Below are positions 10,621 through 21,565 of a DNA stretch of 64,000 nt, in pieces. The translations under genes were made by a program, and so were the position numbers. Origin of the DNA: Ephydatia muelleri (lineage: Eukaryota > Porifera > Demospongiae > Spongillida > Spongillidae); contig JABACO010000001.1 of assembly GCA_013339895.1 (NCBI GenBank), forward strand, positions 27,920,523-27,984,522, in the 5' to 3' direction. Numbering within the stretch: the stretch's first letter is position 1; each line of letters starts with the position of its first letter. Below the pieces are notes generated by a model. The model worked only from the letters and a program-made list of their open reading frames with translations, did no database searches and had not been told where the DNA came from.

Positions 10621-11339
10621 TACTTTGCACAAAGGCAAGAAAATACTTCAAAAGGAATTGTGAATACTGGGAAGGGGGATAGTGAATAGTAGGAAGCGAC
10701 AGCGAATTTGAACACAACATTTCAGCTATCAGTAAATGTTCTGCACTCTGCACACCCATTTCTACTGCCATTATTATTAATAGTAAGCACTCATACATGT
10801 ATGTAGAAGGCTGATGCCGCAGACCTATTTGAACCTTATTATCATCACAAAAAATATGGTACAATTGTAATGCACTACACCATCGCAGGACCACTCCCCT
10901 TGTTCTTCACAATAACTGAACAGCAAACACATGTGTTTATAAACAAAGCCTAAATATAATGGGTATCACGCTTCCCAATGGTATAGTAATAGCCTATTTG
11001 TAACCAAGTGTTCTTTAACCCATACATAGAAAATTAACATAACCTTACTACTAATGTGGGTATCGTATGCGCCACTGCAATGACAACATGTATATAATTT
11101 AACTCATGCAACTACGCACACACACACATGCACACACATACACACACACATGCACATGTGCACACACAGCCTTATAGTCTTACACTGTTCTGGCTTCACT
11201 GTTGCATTCAGGCTCAAGATCACTCAGTGTGTTCTGCCACATTATTCTACAATCTAACACACATACACATAAATACGCACAAACAAATTAGTCCATATGT
11301 TTACACATACACAGACATGCATATGAGCATGCACAAATA
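10621..11339. other. no gene; CA-rich
   Basis: Anonymous sequence with scattered CA runs at 11,118-11,165 and 11,258-11,330. Confidence 0.4.
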
Positions 11340-11349
11340 CTGATAACCT

Positions 11350-11877
11350 TATTAAAGAATCCTGGCACGATGCGATGGCTTGCCTGAAAGTTTGTGCCCA
11401 GCTGGCAGCTCGCTCCTCTTCACCTTGCGTAGTCTGGCCAAACCGAACACCAAGAACAGAGACAATGCAAGCAGCACAGTACAAGTAATTGCCACTTGCA
11501 TCAAAAATGTTGGCCAGCAGCCAGGCATTCTGCGCCTTTATATCCCGATGCAGGCAGTCAGCATCACCTTTGGCCTTATATCGCTGCCTCTTCTTTAGCG
11601 CTTAGCCAGTGACCTTCATTGCTTTGAAGGCCTGCTCGTGTGCTCCCAAAGCAACGCTACAGGCACAACTCTTTATCTTTTTTGCTGCTGGCTGTGGCGC
11701 GTGCCCTCCTGATACTGCGATTTCACTCTCAGAGTCAGACTCGCAATCGGTCGACATCATGTCTTCCCACATCCGTTTGTAAGGCGCTCTGGCGTGGCCT
11801 TGCACAAATAAATCAGATGAACGGCGTTTTGGCTTAACTACTAGAGACTTAGGACCAGCCATTTTGAACAATTTCAA
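11350..11877 (-). pseudogene. N-terminal fragment of a multi-copy transposon-type protein
   Basis: The minus strand encodes MAGPKSLVVKPKRRSS, an acidic serine-rich stretch (TDCESDSESE), a basic KKIKSCAC segment and, after one in-frame stop near 11,602, KRQRYKAKGDADCLHRD and WLLANIFDASGNYLYC, then AACIVSVLGVR. In the other frame LRKVKRSELPAG follows. A NxFDxxGNYLxCxxCI..LGV motif followed by RLxKxRxxK is what I remember from the N-terminal region of a large repeat-borne metazoan family that has a transposase-like DUF7869 region downstream. That assignment is from memory and is low confidence; only the N-terminal part is here. Confidence 0.35.
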
Positions 11878-12201
11878 TCATCATTTACGCATAGCGACCT
11901 ACGTACTCGGTACAAGAAACTTTGAACCGCTTTTTCTCAAAACATTGAAATGTCGTTTCTACTCAACCCGCTCACATATGTTACATTGCATGCCCTTAAC
12001 AAAGTCTGATACATATAACATACCACACAGAACACACACTGACACAATAATCCATTTGTAAACAGTCACACCTTATAAATTCAACCTCCTCTACTTACAT
12101 TGTAGTATATACTCAAGTTCAGTTTGGGATGGGAAGAAAGTATATATCACACATGCACTGGCTCTTGGAGAATTTGGTGTTGTTGTTATTTATTAGTTTA
12201 G

Positions 12202-12552
12202 TTAATTGATTTGTAACTCATCCAGGCAGGCTCTAACTAAGTTGAGGTTCAGCCTGCCATATAAGGCAGCTAGGACCATAGCCTTAGCCCTGTTGGAGCT
12301 AGTTGCAAGGCGAGAGGCCAGAAGTGAAAATGACTCCATTGCTTCTGTCCCCCAAGCACCATATGCCTCAACCACCATGGGGACACAAATCCACCCTAGC
12401 TCCTTGCATTTGGCATCATTTTCATCGTGTTTTCTCTGCTCGGTAGCTCTGGCGGCCTGACCTCCCGCTTCGAGTAAAACTGGTGACGTCACAGACAAGT
12501 CGAAGAAAACAACAAATTCATTTATTATCAAAAGTTCTTTGCATTTTAACAC
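12202..12552 (-). pseudogene. LINE-type reverse transcriptase, C-terminal fragment
   Basis: Reads FFDLSVTSPVLLEA, then ATEQRKHDENDAKCKELGW, ICVPMVVEAYGAWG and LYGRLNLNLVRACLDEL. This is the extreme C-terminal region of reverse transcriptases found in many copies in cnidarians and sponges, where a DxxVTSP strand, KH, KCxELGW, PLxVExYGxWG and RLNxxLVR follow each other. The D-x-x-V-T element looks like the end of a PD-(D/E)XK-type endonuclease fold. Everything N-terminal is missing, as expected for a 5'-truncated copy. A second copy of the same family lies at 31,345-31,695. Confidence 0.55.
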
Positions 12553-12559
12553 AAAGATA

Positions 12560-13600
12560 CGGGCAGTACTACATGCAAGGGATTGGCATAGTCAATTTAT
12601 TGGCAGTAACATTTTCACTTTCAAGTACACATGATCAATATCTATAGGAAGCAATAAAGCCTTATTCAGTAAAAGGAGACACTACAGTGTACATCGGTAC
12701 TGATTGGGGTTGGCACGGCTCTGACTTATAAAACACCATGGCAATCAATCAGTAATGCAGCTAAATCACAAGGAGTACCACTAAAATTACAGTTGCACAA
12801 ATTGCACATTCCTGATGGCTGTATAAGTAAATGTTCAAAACATTTCTTTGCATGAGCAATGGGTCAAATAGCACGATTGAAAATGGAAGGCATATTGTTC
12901 CATTTACATCTGGATGACAGCTTTCTAGACTACACTTGTGAATAAAACTCATTTCAGAATGATTTATATGTTAATCCGCATTGTTGATGCATGATGTTTG
13001 AGAGAAGAATTTACGTCATAGCACGAGGAGTGTGCCTTTCGTTGAAGAATATAATTTTTCTCATCTGAAATTTTGAAATACATGTATATGTATATTTAAT
13101 CAAAATCTTGTACAGCAAAACGCGACAGAATAGTTCAAGCAAGCTGCGCTAAGCCTTCTAGTGGCGTACACCTAACCCTTGCCTTCCCTGCCCCCCCTTC
13201 CCCCCCGTACCGTGTAGAAACAACATAAATGCACGCTACAGTGCTCAAGGTTTAAGCGCACGCCACTGTATAGGGTACCGAGGAGTATCGTGTTTCAGCA
13301 AGAGCTGGCAGCCGCGGGTAAGCGTTATGGATACGACTCTGGATATGTACAAGCTACATAACACAGCATCACCGCTTCACCATGCAGTAGCCTAGAAACT
13401 ACTTAAATGAGCGTGCGACAGCGCACAATAGGTAGCAACAAACATTTGGTAATGTTAGTAGGAATGCCTAACGTACGTACGTCCGTATTTCAATTTTGTT
13501 GGCACAGACTGGGACACTATGAAATCCAAGAAGTCTTCGGAGTATGGAACCGAATTTTCAAATACGACCTACGAAAAGCGCAGAATAGTTGCTTTGTGTA
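12560..13600. other. no gene recognised
   Basis: No coding or repeat signal beyond a C-rich run at about 13,188-13,208. Confidence 0.4.
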
Positions 13601-13619
13601 TCAGCTATATGTTTCTGTC

Positions 13620-15270
13620 AGGAGCTAACAATATATATTTAAGGTTTTGACGTCCCTGCATAAAATCAGTTGCAATCTGAAATGGTTTCAAAATAATGCA
13701 GAGTTTTGCTGCAGCAAGCCACTGTTCATCAGTTGGAGCAAGGTTGGCATACTTGCTCTCTGCTAAAACATGAATAATTGATTCTTTTAGCAGAACACAT
13801 CGTTGAAGCATGTAAAATGTAGAATTCCAGCGAGTGCACACATCCTTAATGAGTTTCAAACTATGCTTCCGTGGTTGCACATCAGCAGGATCATGTATGG
13901 CAGTAGTAGATGTACTAGGTTCATCATTACTTTCATCTTCATCATCCATGTTGGCAGTGATGTCTAGATGTATCAGGGTTGCACTGGTGCTTTCTTAAAG
14001 CATCCAGCAACATTGGACTGTTGTTAATGTTGTTGGATATTGCCCTAAACAGTGTGACAAGAGCAGCAGCCTGTGGATTGTGCTGTTCCTGTAGAAAGAG
14101 ATAAATACATATTGAATTGCACTATCTGCATATAGAAATCACTTACCTCCAATGAGTTTTTGATGGAAAGTTGTAGCTTGTGGCAAGAGCATCTTACTTG
14201 CTCCTCACTAACTCCTTCCTCAATTAGCAGCCTCACTGCTGCCAGAAAATTGGCCCCTTGATCTGTTCCAATGGAATCCAGTCCATTTTCCAACATGAAC
14301 TCTACATTCACTAGATCTTTCACAAGAGATGCAATTTCTTCTGCTGTGTGGGACACTATTGAAGAGAAAAAAAAATTCTTAAGTGAACATAATGGATCGT
14401 GTGATCTCACCATTGCTAATTGCCACTCCTAGTACACAAGACATCATTTTCCACTTGGCATCCAGCCAATGAGCAGTGACAGTTACATACAAATCTCCTG
14501 TATGCATTGTTGCTGCATCTGTGGTTATTGATACTGATGTTGCAGCAAACAGCAGAGTTTTTATCTAAACCAGAAAATATAGGATATTTAAAATTGTATA
14601 TAAAGATGCATGGGCTTTATCAGAGATCAACCAAGTATGAACAAACCTTTGAAAGAGCTTCTTCATACTTAGCGTCTATAATCTCAGTCATTTTTGTTCT
14701 GTGAGGAGGAACATATGCACCACAAGATATAAATTCCAGAAAGCATCGAAATTCAGGACTATCCACCAGAGAGCTCGGCAACAGATTTGCACAAAGTGCT
14801 TCAAGTAATAGATGATCTGCTTGATTATGGTCGTGTCCTTTCAATCCTCCATGTGCTGGAATTTTTTGCACAAAGGTGTCCATGGTACTCATTTGCCTCT
14901 TCTTAGCATCTGAAGGAGACTGCATGGTGCTGTTAACTTTGCTAGAACTGGATGGTGTGGGATTGGGGATGGGATGCAGATTGGGCGAGTGCTAAAATAC
15001 AATCCATGGTAAAACTTACTGGCCTTCATTTAAGGTATTCATAATACCATGCTGATGCTTTAAGTGATGACTCGTATTTGAAGTGGTATTGCCATGTCGT
15101 GAAACCCACTCGTTGCACTTGGTGCAAACCACCCAGGGTTCATCAAGTAGCTGCTTGTGAATAGCAAAGAACTGCCACACTTCGCTTTTGTACTTGTTGC
15201 GGTCTACTTGTACGAGATCACTGGGTAAGGATCGAAAATTGGCTTTTTATTCGCTTTTCCCGCCATTGCT
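13620..15270 (-). pseudogene. hAT transposase with BED finger
   Basis: Exons on the minus strand run: a BED-type zinc finger (VWQFFAIHKQLLDEPWVVC, TKCNEWVSRHG, HHLKHQHG; 15,190-15,030); a linker and helical region (PPHRTKMTEIIDAKYEEAL, to 14,645); VSITTDAATMHTGDLYVTVT with the first catalytic aspartate (about 14,520); DSIGTDQGANFLAAVRLLIE with the second (about 14,250); CSCHKLQLSIKNSLE; and CTRWNSTFYMLQR (about 13,830). Introns of 50-90 bp separate them. The C-terminal hATC dimerisation domain and the final glutamate region are absent, so the copy is not autonomous. Family membership is clear from the order of motifs. Confidence 0.75.
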
Positions 15271-15284
15271 GAATACGTAATATT

Positions 15285-15404
15285 TAACCGCGATAATTAA
15301 CCGCGGTTAAACGTTGTAACCGCGATATATCGCGGTTAAACGTTGTAACCGCGATATATTGCGGTTACGACGGTTAAATATTAACCTTAACCACGGCAAC
15401 ACTG
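15285..15404. repeat. hAT terminal region with palindromic subterminal repeats
   Basis: Within 120 bp there are alternating AACCGCGATATATCGCGGTT-type palindromes, two AAACGTTGTAACCGCGATAT repeats, and the CAACACTG terminus. Subterminal repeats of this kind are usual transposase-binding sites in hAT elements. Confidence 0.6.
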
Positions 15405-15593
15405 GCCTTGGTCAAAGTAATGACTTAATAAGTCCTTGGTCAGAGATTATTGTGCGAACGGCGCCACAAATATTGCATCACGTTGATCTCATTGCGATGA
15501 AATAGTATTATTACCTTATTTGAATATACAAAGTATGTGAGATTGATGTATTTTATATGTGCAATTCTAATACTGCTTCCAACGAACATGCAG

Positions 15594-15881
15594 ATTCTCT
15601 CAATGGACAATTGATGATGTATTTCATAGCCCTAATCTAGCTGTTTTCACTTGCTCTGGAGATGGAACTATTGCTGTTTGGACTTTGAATGGAACCTCTT
15701 CCAGTGTAAATGGAGTACTATTACCCCATATGATCCAACATTAGGAGCTGTTCTTCCATCTCATCTCTCCATCATACCTAATGCTAACTACAACAATACA
15801 CATGTGGCCTGTGCAGTGGTCACAATTTCCAACCCACTTTGAGAATCCTCCAGAGTTCACCAACACTGCTTCTCATTCAAG
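15594..15881 (+). CDS. Ig-domain exon of a sponge-type surface protein
   Basis: The plus strand encodes FSQWTIDDVFHSPNLAVFTC, SGDGTIAVWTLNGT, LSIIPNANYNNTHVACAVV and, in a nearby frame, a strand ending LLIQ. The cysteine, the tryptophan about 10 residues later and the second cysteine fit an immunoglobulin fold. The exon ends with CAAG/GTGAGG in phase 1, the same phase with which the FN3 exon at 16,991 starts. Two small frame changes suggest a decaying copy or sequence errors. Extracellular adhesion or receptor role is inference from domain type. Confidence 0.5.
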
Positions 15882-16990
15882 GTGAGGATTTGTGCCTATT
15901 TTAGATTTGGGGAGAGTGAAAGGTGGGATAATGGAAATTTATGTTTGCTTCTATTGTCCATTTAAATTTCTACGAATGGATACAAATAAAAAGTACATTT
16001 CAAGGATCAAATTTCTTCATTCTATATTTACTACAACTACTGCAGTATAAATAATAGATGTACCTACCAGTAAACTATAATGTGGTATGGTTGCCTTCAT
16101 ATTCTGATGTCGGCTGTAATGTACTTATCTGTAGCCACACTATATTCATTCATACACATACACTGTTAGAAGCTCCTTACTGGTGATTAGACGTTCTTCA
16201 CCTACCAATTGACACAGTTTCTTGCTGGGGATAGCTTTTTAAAACATGAAAACACTCATTATTACTTCAAAATCAGTCTGCGCTACCTTTGCTATCCACC
16301 ATGTTGGAAAGCTCTAATCTTTGTTTTGTTCATTCTTTGCACATGGTACGCAATGAAATGTTCGATTAGTTTTAGTTGAAAACGCTTTTACCTATCTGAA
16401 TGTTGCCATAGTAATGTATACATGCAGGTCTAAGAACACCACTAAAATGGAACATACTCAACAACCTACTGTGCATGTGGTACAGCGTAATATTACAGTA
16501 CAGAAACATTATCATACCATTGCAATATTAACAACTAGTATTTGCATCAAATTTAAGATGGACGTAGAAATGACAAGGGTTTTGAGTTTCAGAGTGCTTC
16601 CATGGATATGTGAAATTGGAATTCAGCCATAAGCAGCTTGAAATAGAATTGAATTGAATGCATAATGATATTGAAATCAATGTAGTATGAATTGTCCACC
16701 GTTCTTCATTGTGTAGCATTTGACTTTAAAATGGTGGCGAAAACATCTCAACTCCAGTGGAACAGCAGTCATGCATTCACCTTTCACATAGACATGAAGT
16801 TTCATATGATATTCGGGAGCAGTTTTATGTCAACAGCTTGCAAATATTAAAATATCCAAGCTATGAGACTTCAGTTGGTTTCACTGCAGTCCTGCAATGT
16901 ATCTTCTGAGGGATGGGACAAGCATTCATATGTACATCATCTTATGAGAATCTACATAATGATATTCTCTATTTTAACTTTAACTTTCAG
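15882..16990 (+). other. putative intron between Ig and FN3 exons
   Basis: GT at 15,882 and TTTCAG ending at 16,990 bound a 1.1-kb stretch without coding signal. Confidence 0.4.
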
Positions 16991-17346
16991 GTACACTTAA
17001 AGCTCCAAGCAACTTCTCAATATATATATCCAACATCTCCAACACCACTTTCTTACTCTCCTGGGGTGCTCCATTCTCTCTTGATGTCACTGACTCTCCT
17101 GATATATTCTATTACATCCTATGTACCTATATGGATGTAGGATCAACCCCAGTGATCCAGACTACACCTTCCCTAGGACATGTACCTCATCAGTTGATTT
17201 CACTGACCCTTCATTAAATGGTACAAATGGAGGACAAAACAAGACCATCATGGATTATGGTGATCCAATTCACTTCATATTCTTTGCTGTCAATGGAGCT
17301 GGGAATGGGGAAAACAACACCTATCATTTTATCCCACAGAAGCAAG
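16991..17346 (+). CDS. fibronectin type III exon
   Basis: Starts after TTTCAG in phase 1 and reads TLKAPSNFSIYISNISNTTF, LLSWGAPFSLDVTDSPD, IFYYILC, then RTCTSSVDFTDPSLNGTN and FFAVNGAGNGENNTY. Sxxx-LSW and the Y-x-L, FAVNGAG strands are the B, C and G strand landmarks of FN3. It is nearly the same as the minus-strand exon at 24,300-24,668, but a deletion near the middle shifts the frame, so this copy is likely a pseudo-exon. Many N-x-T sequons suggest an extracellular glycoprotein. Confidence 0.6.
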
Positions 17347-17519
17347 TTTTGTTTTAATTGACATTTTGTTTATTCTACTTGATTAATTGTGCCTACTACA
17401 CTTCTGGACACTATATATGTTTCAGTATGCATCCAGCAGGCAGTGACTTTATGCAGCAGTTCTCGGCTCTCTGCAGTCCCACCAGTTAAGGCCTGGGCAT
17501 CACAATAGAGGAACACCTT

Positions 17520-17522
<3 letters not shown>

Positions 17523-17563
<41 letters not shown>
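17523..17563. repeat. (CA)n microsatellite
   Basis: A 40-bp pure CA tract. Confidence 0.9.
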
Positions 17564-17565
<2 letters not shown>

Positions 17566-17843
17566 AAAGGTATGTTGGAGCTATAAATGCATGTACTATA
17601 TTGGTCAAATCTTTAGGTCACTATATTGTAAATATGATGCGCACATCTATTGTAGCGGACGGAAGTTTCACATATACTACATTTACATGTACATACTGAC
17701 ACATACACTAGGCTATTACTGTGTTTGACAAACAGGAAATCCAACTTTCCAATAGCTCTTATATTCTATTATAATATGCAGTTCAAATACATATTGTAAT
17801 TCAAGTAAATAAAATTAAGTGTCATGAGTAATCGAGTATTAAT

Positions 17844-18540
17844 TTTTATGTGGCAGTACCATGCTTTGGCATCTGATCCGTTCCAACTGCACATGACGAA
17901 AGTGACACTATTTACGACACTATATATACAGCTAATGGGATGAACTGAACATAAAAATAAATACACACATTTCAGCCCTTGTAATAGCAACAAACGCAGT
18001 TCTAGATAATTATTAAACTGTCCCGATTTTATTATAAGTACACATATTATACTACCATCATTCCAAACACACAACTCTGCCAGATCTGAAATGATCTACA
18101 TATATACAGACCAGGACTGCGCATCTTTCAACAAAAGACAAACACTGTTCGAATACAATCATATAATTACCTGTCGCTCTGCCTTAGCGGCGCATTAATT
18201 AGGATACTTGCACTGACAGATGCACATATTAAGTCACGACATTTCGATTAACAGTTGTCTCGTCTGTGAGGAGAAATAATAGTTATAAGGAAGTGTTCGG
18301 GCATTATAGAGTGTGGAGCGTGCTGCTGTTATCTTCAGCAACTCACCTCGCCACTTTCATTGCGCGCAGTTTGAACGGGTCTAGTCTCGTACCCAGACCC
18401 ACCATGACGTAAGTGTTTATCGCTTACAGTATAAACACACTACTGTTTATACTGTAAGCGATAAACACTTACGTCATGGTGGGTCTGGGTACGAGACTGG
18501 AACGGGTCAGAAGCCAAAGCATGGTACTGCCACATAAATA
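17844..18540. mobile_element. short DNA transposon with about 45-bp TIRs (family R2)
   Basis: TTTATGTGGCAGTACCATGC at about 17,845 continues as TTTGGCATCTGATCCGTTCC. The inverse of the same sequence closes the element at about 18,537, once a 118-bp fold-back inserted in the right TIR is discounted. There is no coding sequence. Partial copies: 21,158-21,335 (direct) and 28,965-29,180 (inverted). TATA/ATTA-rich flanks prevent a firm target-duplication call. Confidence 0.6.
18382..18499. mobile_element. 118-bp perfect fold-back MITE with 9-bp duplication
   Basis: Arms of 55 bp (18,383-18,437 and 18,444-18,498) are exact complements around the 6-bp loop CACTAC. The arms start AGTCTCGTACCCAGACCC. 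GAACGGGTC flanks both sides (18,373-18,381; 18,500-18,508). Removing the insert restores the inverted repeat of the host element, which confirms the borders. A 9-bp duplication points to a Mutator-like mechanism, though other families are possible. Perfect arms imply a recent insertion. Confidence 0.85.
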
Positions 18541-18983
18541 ATATATCAATGATGCAGCAACATGGTACTTTGTGGGATTGAGATTCTCGCACGCAAGCCT
18601 TGCCTTAGCTTTGCAACATTTTACAAGAGTATTACATGGCGCGCAGTTATCCGAACCGCGCCCATTGTTGGTTTTGGAACGTGATCACGTGAGTAAATTG
18701 CACTGTGATTAGAGAGACTCTATCGTACACCTTAGTTAAAGCATATACTGGGCTTTTGATAAATATAGCATTGGGATCTTGACATTCATCTCCATAGTGA
18801 TTTTAAGTTCTAAGCATGGAGGTGGTCCATAAAGCAAAACATTTGCTAAAACATGTAACTAATAATAATAACGATACAGTTTTCTTATGTTGAGGAAAGA
18901 CAATCTTTCTGGACAGTAGCAACACATATTTCTTGCTCTATTTGAATGTACATTATTAACTGTACAACACTTGTCATCATTAG

Positions 18984-19278
18984 GTGCTACTCAATCTATA
19001 TTCCTCATACCACCAGAGAAATACTCCAGCAATTTTCTACTGCAATGGGAATGGAGCATTTCTTGAATGGATATTACTGGAACTGCTTATAATTCACAAC
19101 ATGCACAAAGGGGAATAAAATACACCACCTCTCCTTCAGTGGAACAACAGCCTCATCTTATATCAGTATTCCATCTCATTCTGCCATCAGTAACAACATC
19201 TGTAGAACAATAGATAATACTTGATCCAATGTACTGATGAGTCAACCAGGGATACAGTGTGTAATCTGACCATCCAGG
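18984..19278 (+). pseudogene. degraded Ig-domain exon
   Basis: Begins after CATCATTAG and closes with ATCCAGG/GTGTGTG, the same borders as the intact-looking minus-strand Ig exon at 26,223-26,546. It still shows ATQSIFLIPPEKY, GTAYNSQHAQRGIKYTT and an SHL-like strand, but in more than one frame. It is a relic of the same domain exon. Confidence 0.55.
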
Positions 19279-19879
19279 GTGTGTGTTGTACTACCCTATG
19301 AAAGTATGCACACACCTTGAATCTATGTGAACCTGCATGGCATAAACATAAACAAAGAATTGCCCCATTTAGACAGTGCATCGTACGTTTAACAATTTCA
19401 GCATAACATAGTTCACTGCATGTGCCTCTTGATTGATTGTACCATTTCCACTGCAATATGTATTTCACCGACCTGCAACATTAAACACTGGGTGGAAGTT
19501 TGTAACCATATTATTCAGACAGATTCAATCACATATCTATTGTTACACAACACATACACATCCAAACACATTCCAATCCTCTCACATTTTGATCACATAT
19601 CTATTGATACACACACCTCTTATCAGTATTTGGTGCATGCAATACATACATGTACACATAGTATATAATAACTAACAGTACCACGTTTTTCAAGAGGGTA
19701 CTTGCCCACATTCATGGTAGAATTAATGTTTCATCAGTGACCTGGTCCCAATAGAAGGATTCTTATGTCTCCCTCCTTGCACATGTGAGCCAGTGTAATG
19801 CCCTGTTGATGATGATTATGTCATCAGGCACTAATAATGAGCGATACATGTTTCTGTTGGTTGAACACAGTGAATTAGA
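19279..19879. other. no gene recognised
   Basis: Anonymous sequence. Confidence 0.35.
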
Positions 19880-20600
19880 CAGAAACTCTGATGTGATTGG
19901 TTGCACAGCACATGATGCCTCATGGTGGTGTAGGTATCAGAATGAGTACAGTAGGTATAAGAATGCCAGTGCATGTGTTGACTGGAAACGTTACATATAG
20001 CTGTGTACAAGGACAGAGTATTTAATGACACTCTCACACACACACACATACATACACACACACAAACACACACAAGCAATCTACACTCTGAATGAACATG
20101 ACCTTCTAGCAACCACTCCTGGTCTAATGGATCATGAAAAAATGGAAAACAAAATGAATTGAATTGATTGAAATACACAGATGCAAATAACAAAAAAAAA
20201 CACAAGCGTACACAAATTCTAAGCCAAGTAATGGCAAGCATTTGTGCACTTACAAACTGCCTATAAAAAGGAGTCGAGAGTGAAAAACTATAATGAGACA
20301 ACATCTTGAGGCAATGAGTTCCAGTCTGAAATTACACGATCATTGGGAACGAAATTGATGATGAGGTAAGCACCTCACACACACACACTCTCTCTCCCTT
20401 CTGTCATTCCTCTCTGTGTAGTGTATATACGTTTCCATAATAAATAAATAAAATATTTTCAACCTTTTTGTGATGCTCCCACATCAGCCAGTGTGGATGC
20501 ATAGGCATGTTTCCATGGAACCATGACTGTTCTTTACGAGATTGGTACAGACACACACATGTGTATACAAAAACACTTCATTCTCCTTAAACACAAAACA
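19880..20600 (+). repeat. dispersed repeat A, partner at 30,780-31,240
   Basis: TGTGATTGGTTGCACAGCAC, the GTGTACAAGGAC/GAGTATTTAATGACAC block, CTCCTGGTCTAATGGAT and ATCAGCCAGTGTGGATGCAT recur in the same order at 30,780-31,240. Length differs because of CA tracts. Confidence 0.75.
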
Positions 20601-20619
20601 AACCTCATTTGATACGGCA

Positions 20620-21120
20620 TAAGCCACTTTCAACATGGCACATAGTGTTTAGAAATAGCATACATAGACACACACACAGTACACTTGTATGCAATACCTA
20701 CCCTGCTATATGGACTCTCAGCAATTAATGACTAAGAAACACATGTAAAGGATACAACAAATTATTCCTACTAAGTCCTTTAATTTAATAGACACAAGCT
20801 GGCATTGATTTAATTCATTACCTCATGGTGAGTGGTATTTTAAATTGAAGGTTTCGTGAAGCTTGAAAATGTCATAACGGTAATATTTACCAGTTATCCC
20901 TTAACCTGCAAACAGTGCCTTTTGCTGCTGAACAGAATGTGTAAATTGCCACATGCTGCAGCCCTGCATGTACAAAGGCATGCACTCATAATCACACACA
21001 CACATACACACACACACACACAATCATGCTTTTAAAGGCTTTCCAAAACATGAATTGATTGCAGCCCCATGCAGAGGTAATGATTTCTATTGCATATTTG
21101 CATGATTAAAGTCATTAACA
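20620..21120 (-). repeat. dispersed repeat B, inverted partner at 32,130-32,655
   Basis: Reading the minus strand gives GTTAATGACTTTAATCATGC, GAAATCATTACCTCTGCATG, GCCTTTGTACATGCAGGGCT and ATTGCTGAGAGTCCATATAG, which match the plus strand of 32,130-32,655. The two copies are about 11 kb apart in opposite orientation. Confidence 0.75.
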
Positions 21121-21157
21121 GTAGCGACAAGATAATATTTGTTCAATGAGACATCTA

Positions 21158-21335
21158 CACCATCATTCCAAACACACAACTCTGCCAAATCCTGAAATGA
21201 TCTACATATATACAGACAAGGACTGCGCATCTTTCAACAGAAGACAAACACTGTTCGAAATAATCGTATAATTATACCTGTACTGTAGCTCTGCCTTAGA
21301 GGCGCATTAATTAGGATACTTGCACTAGCTGATAA
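21158..21335 (+). repeat. partial R2 copy
   Basis: CCATCATTCCAAACACACAA through GCGCATTAATTAGGATACTT matches 18,057-18,215 with few changes. Confidence 0.75.
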
Positions 21336-21369
21336 TTCCCTACAAAAAAATCTTGCGATGGTTTCACAA

Positions 21370-21565
21370 GACTTACAAAGTCTTACCATGTCTTAACTAG
21401 ACTTCGTTTATTCTTGACAAGTCTTATCAAGGCTTGGTTAAGATAACAAAAGTGCGATTGTGGCCACATTTGACTTACCAAGTCTTACCAAGTTTATACA
21501 AGACTTAATTTATTCTTGACAAGACTTATCAATGCTTGGTTAAGATAATAAAGATGCGATTGTGG
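21370..21565. repeat. tandem duplication with AAGTCTTACC words
   Basis: Two units of about 95 bp share TTATTCTTGACAAG(A/T)CTTATCAA, GCTTGGTTAAGATAA and GCGATTGTGGCCACAT. Short CAAGACTT/AAGTCTT words recur within each unit on both strands. Confidence 0.8.

Larger units (their letters stand above)
13620..15404 (-). mobile_element. hAT transposon, truncated at its 3' side
   Basis: The right end is well defined. Read on the minus strand from 15,404 the element begins CAGTGTTGCCGTGGTTAAGG, a typical hAT terminus, followed by palindromic ACCGCGATATATCGCGGT words (15,285-15,370). The bases beyond the end, GCCTTGGT, would be the 8-bp target copy, but no matching left end is found. Coding sequence stops at about 13,620, before the C-terminal dimerisation region, so the left part has been lost. 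Confidence 0.7.
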
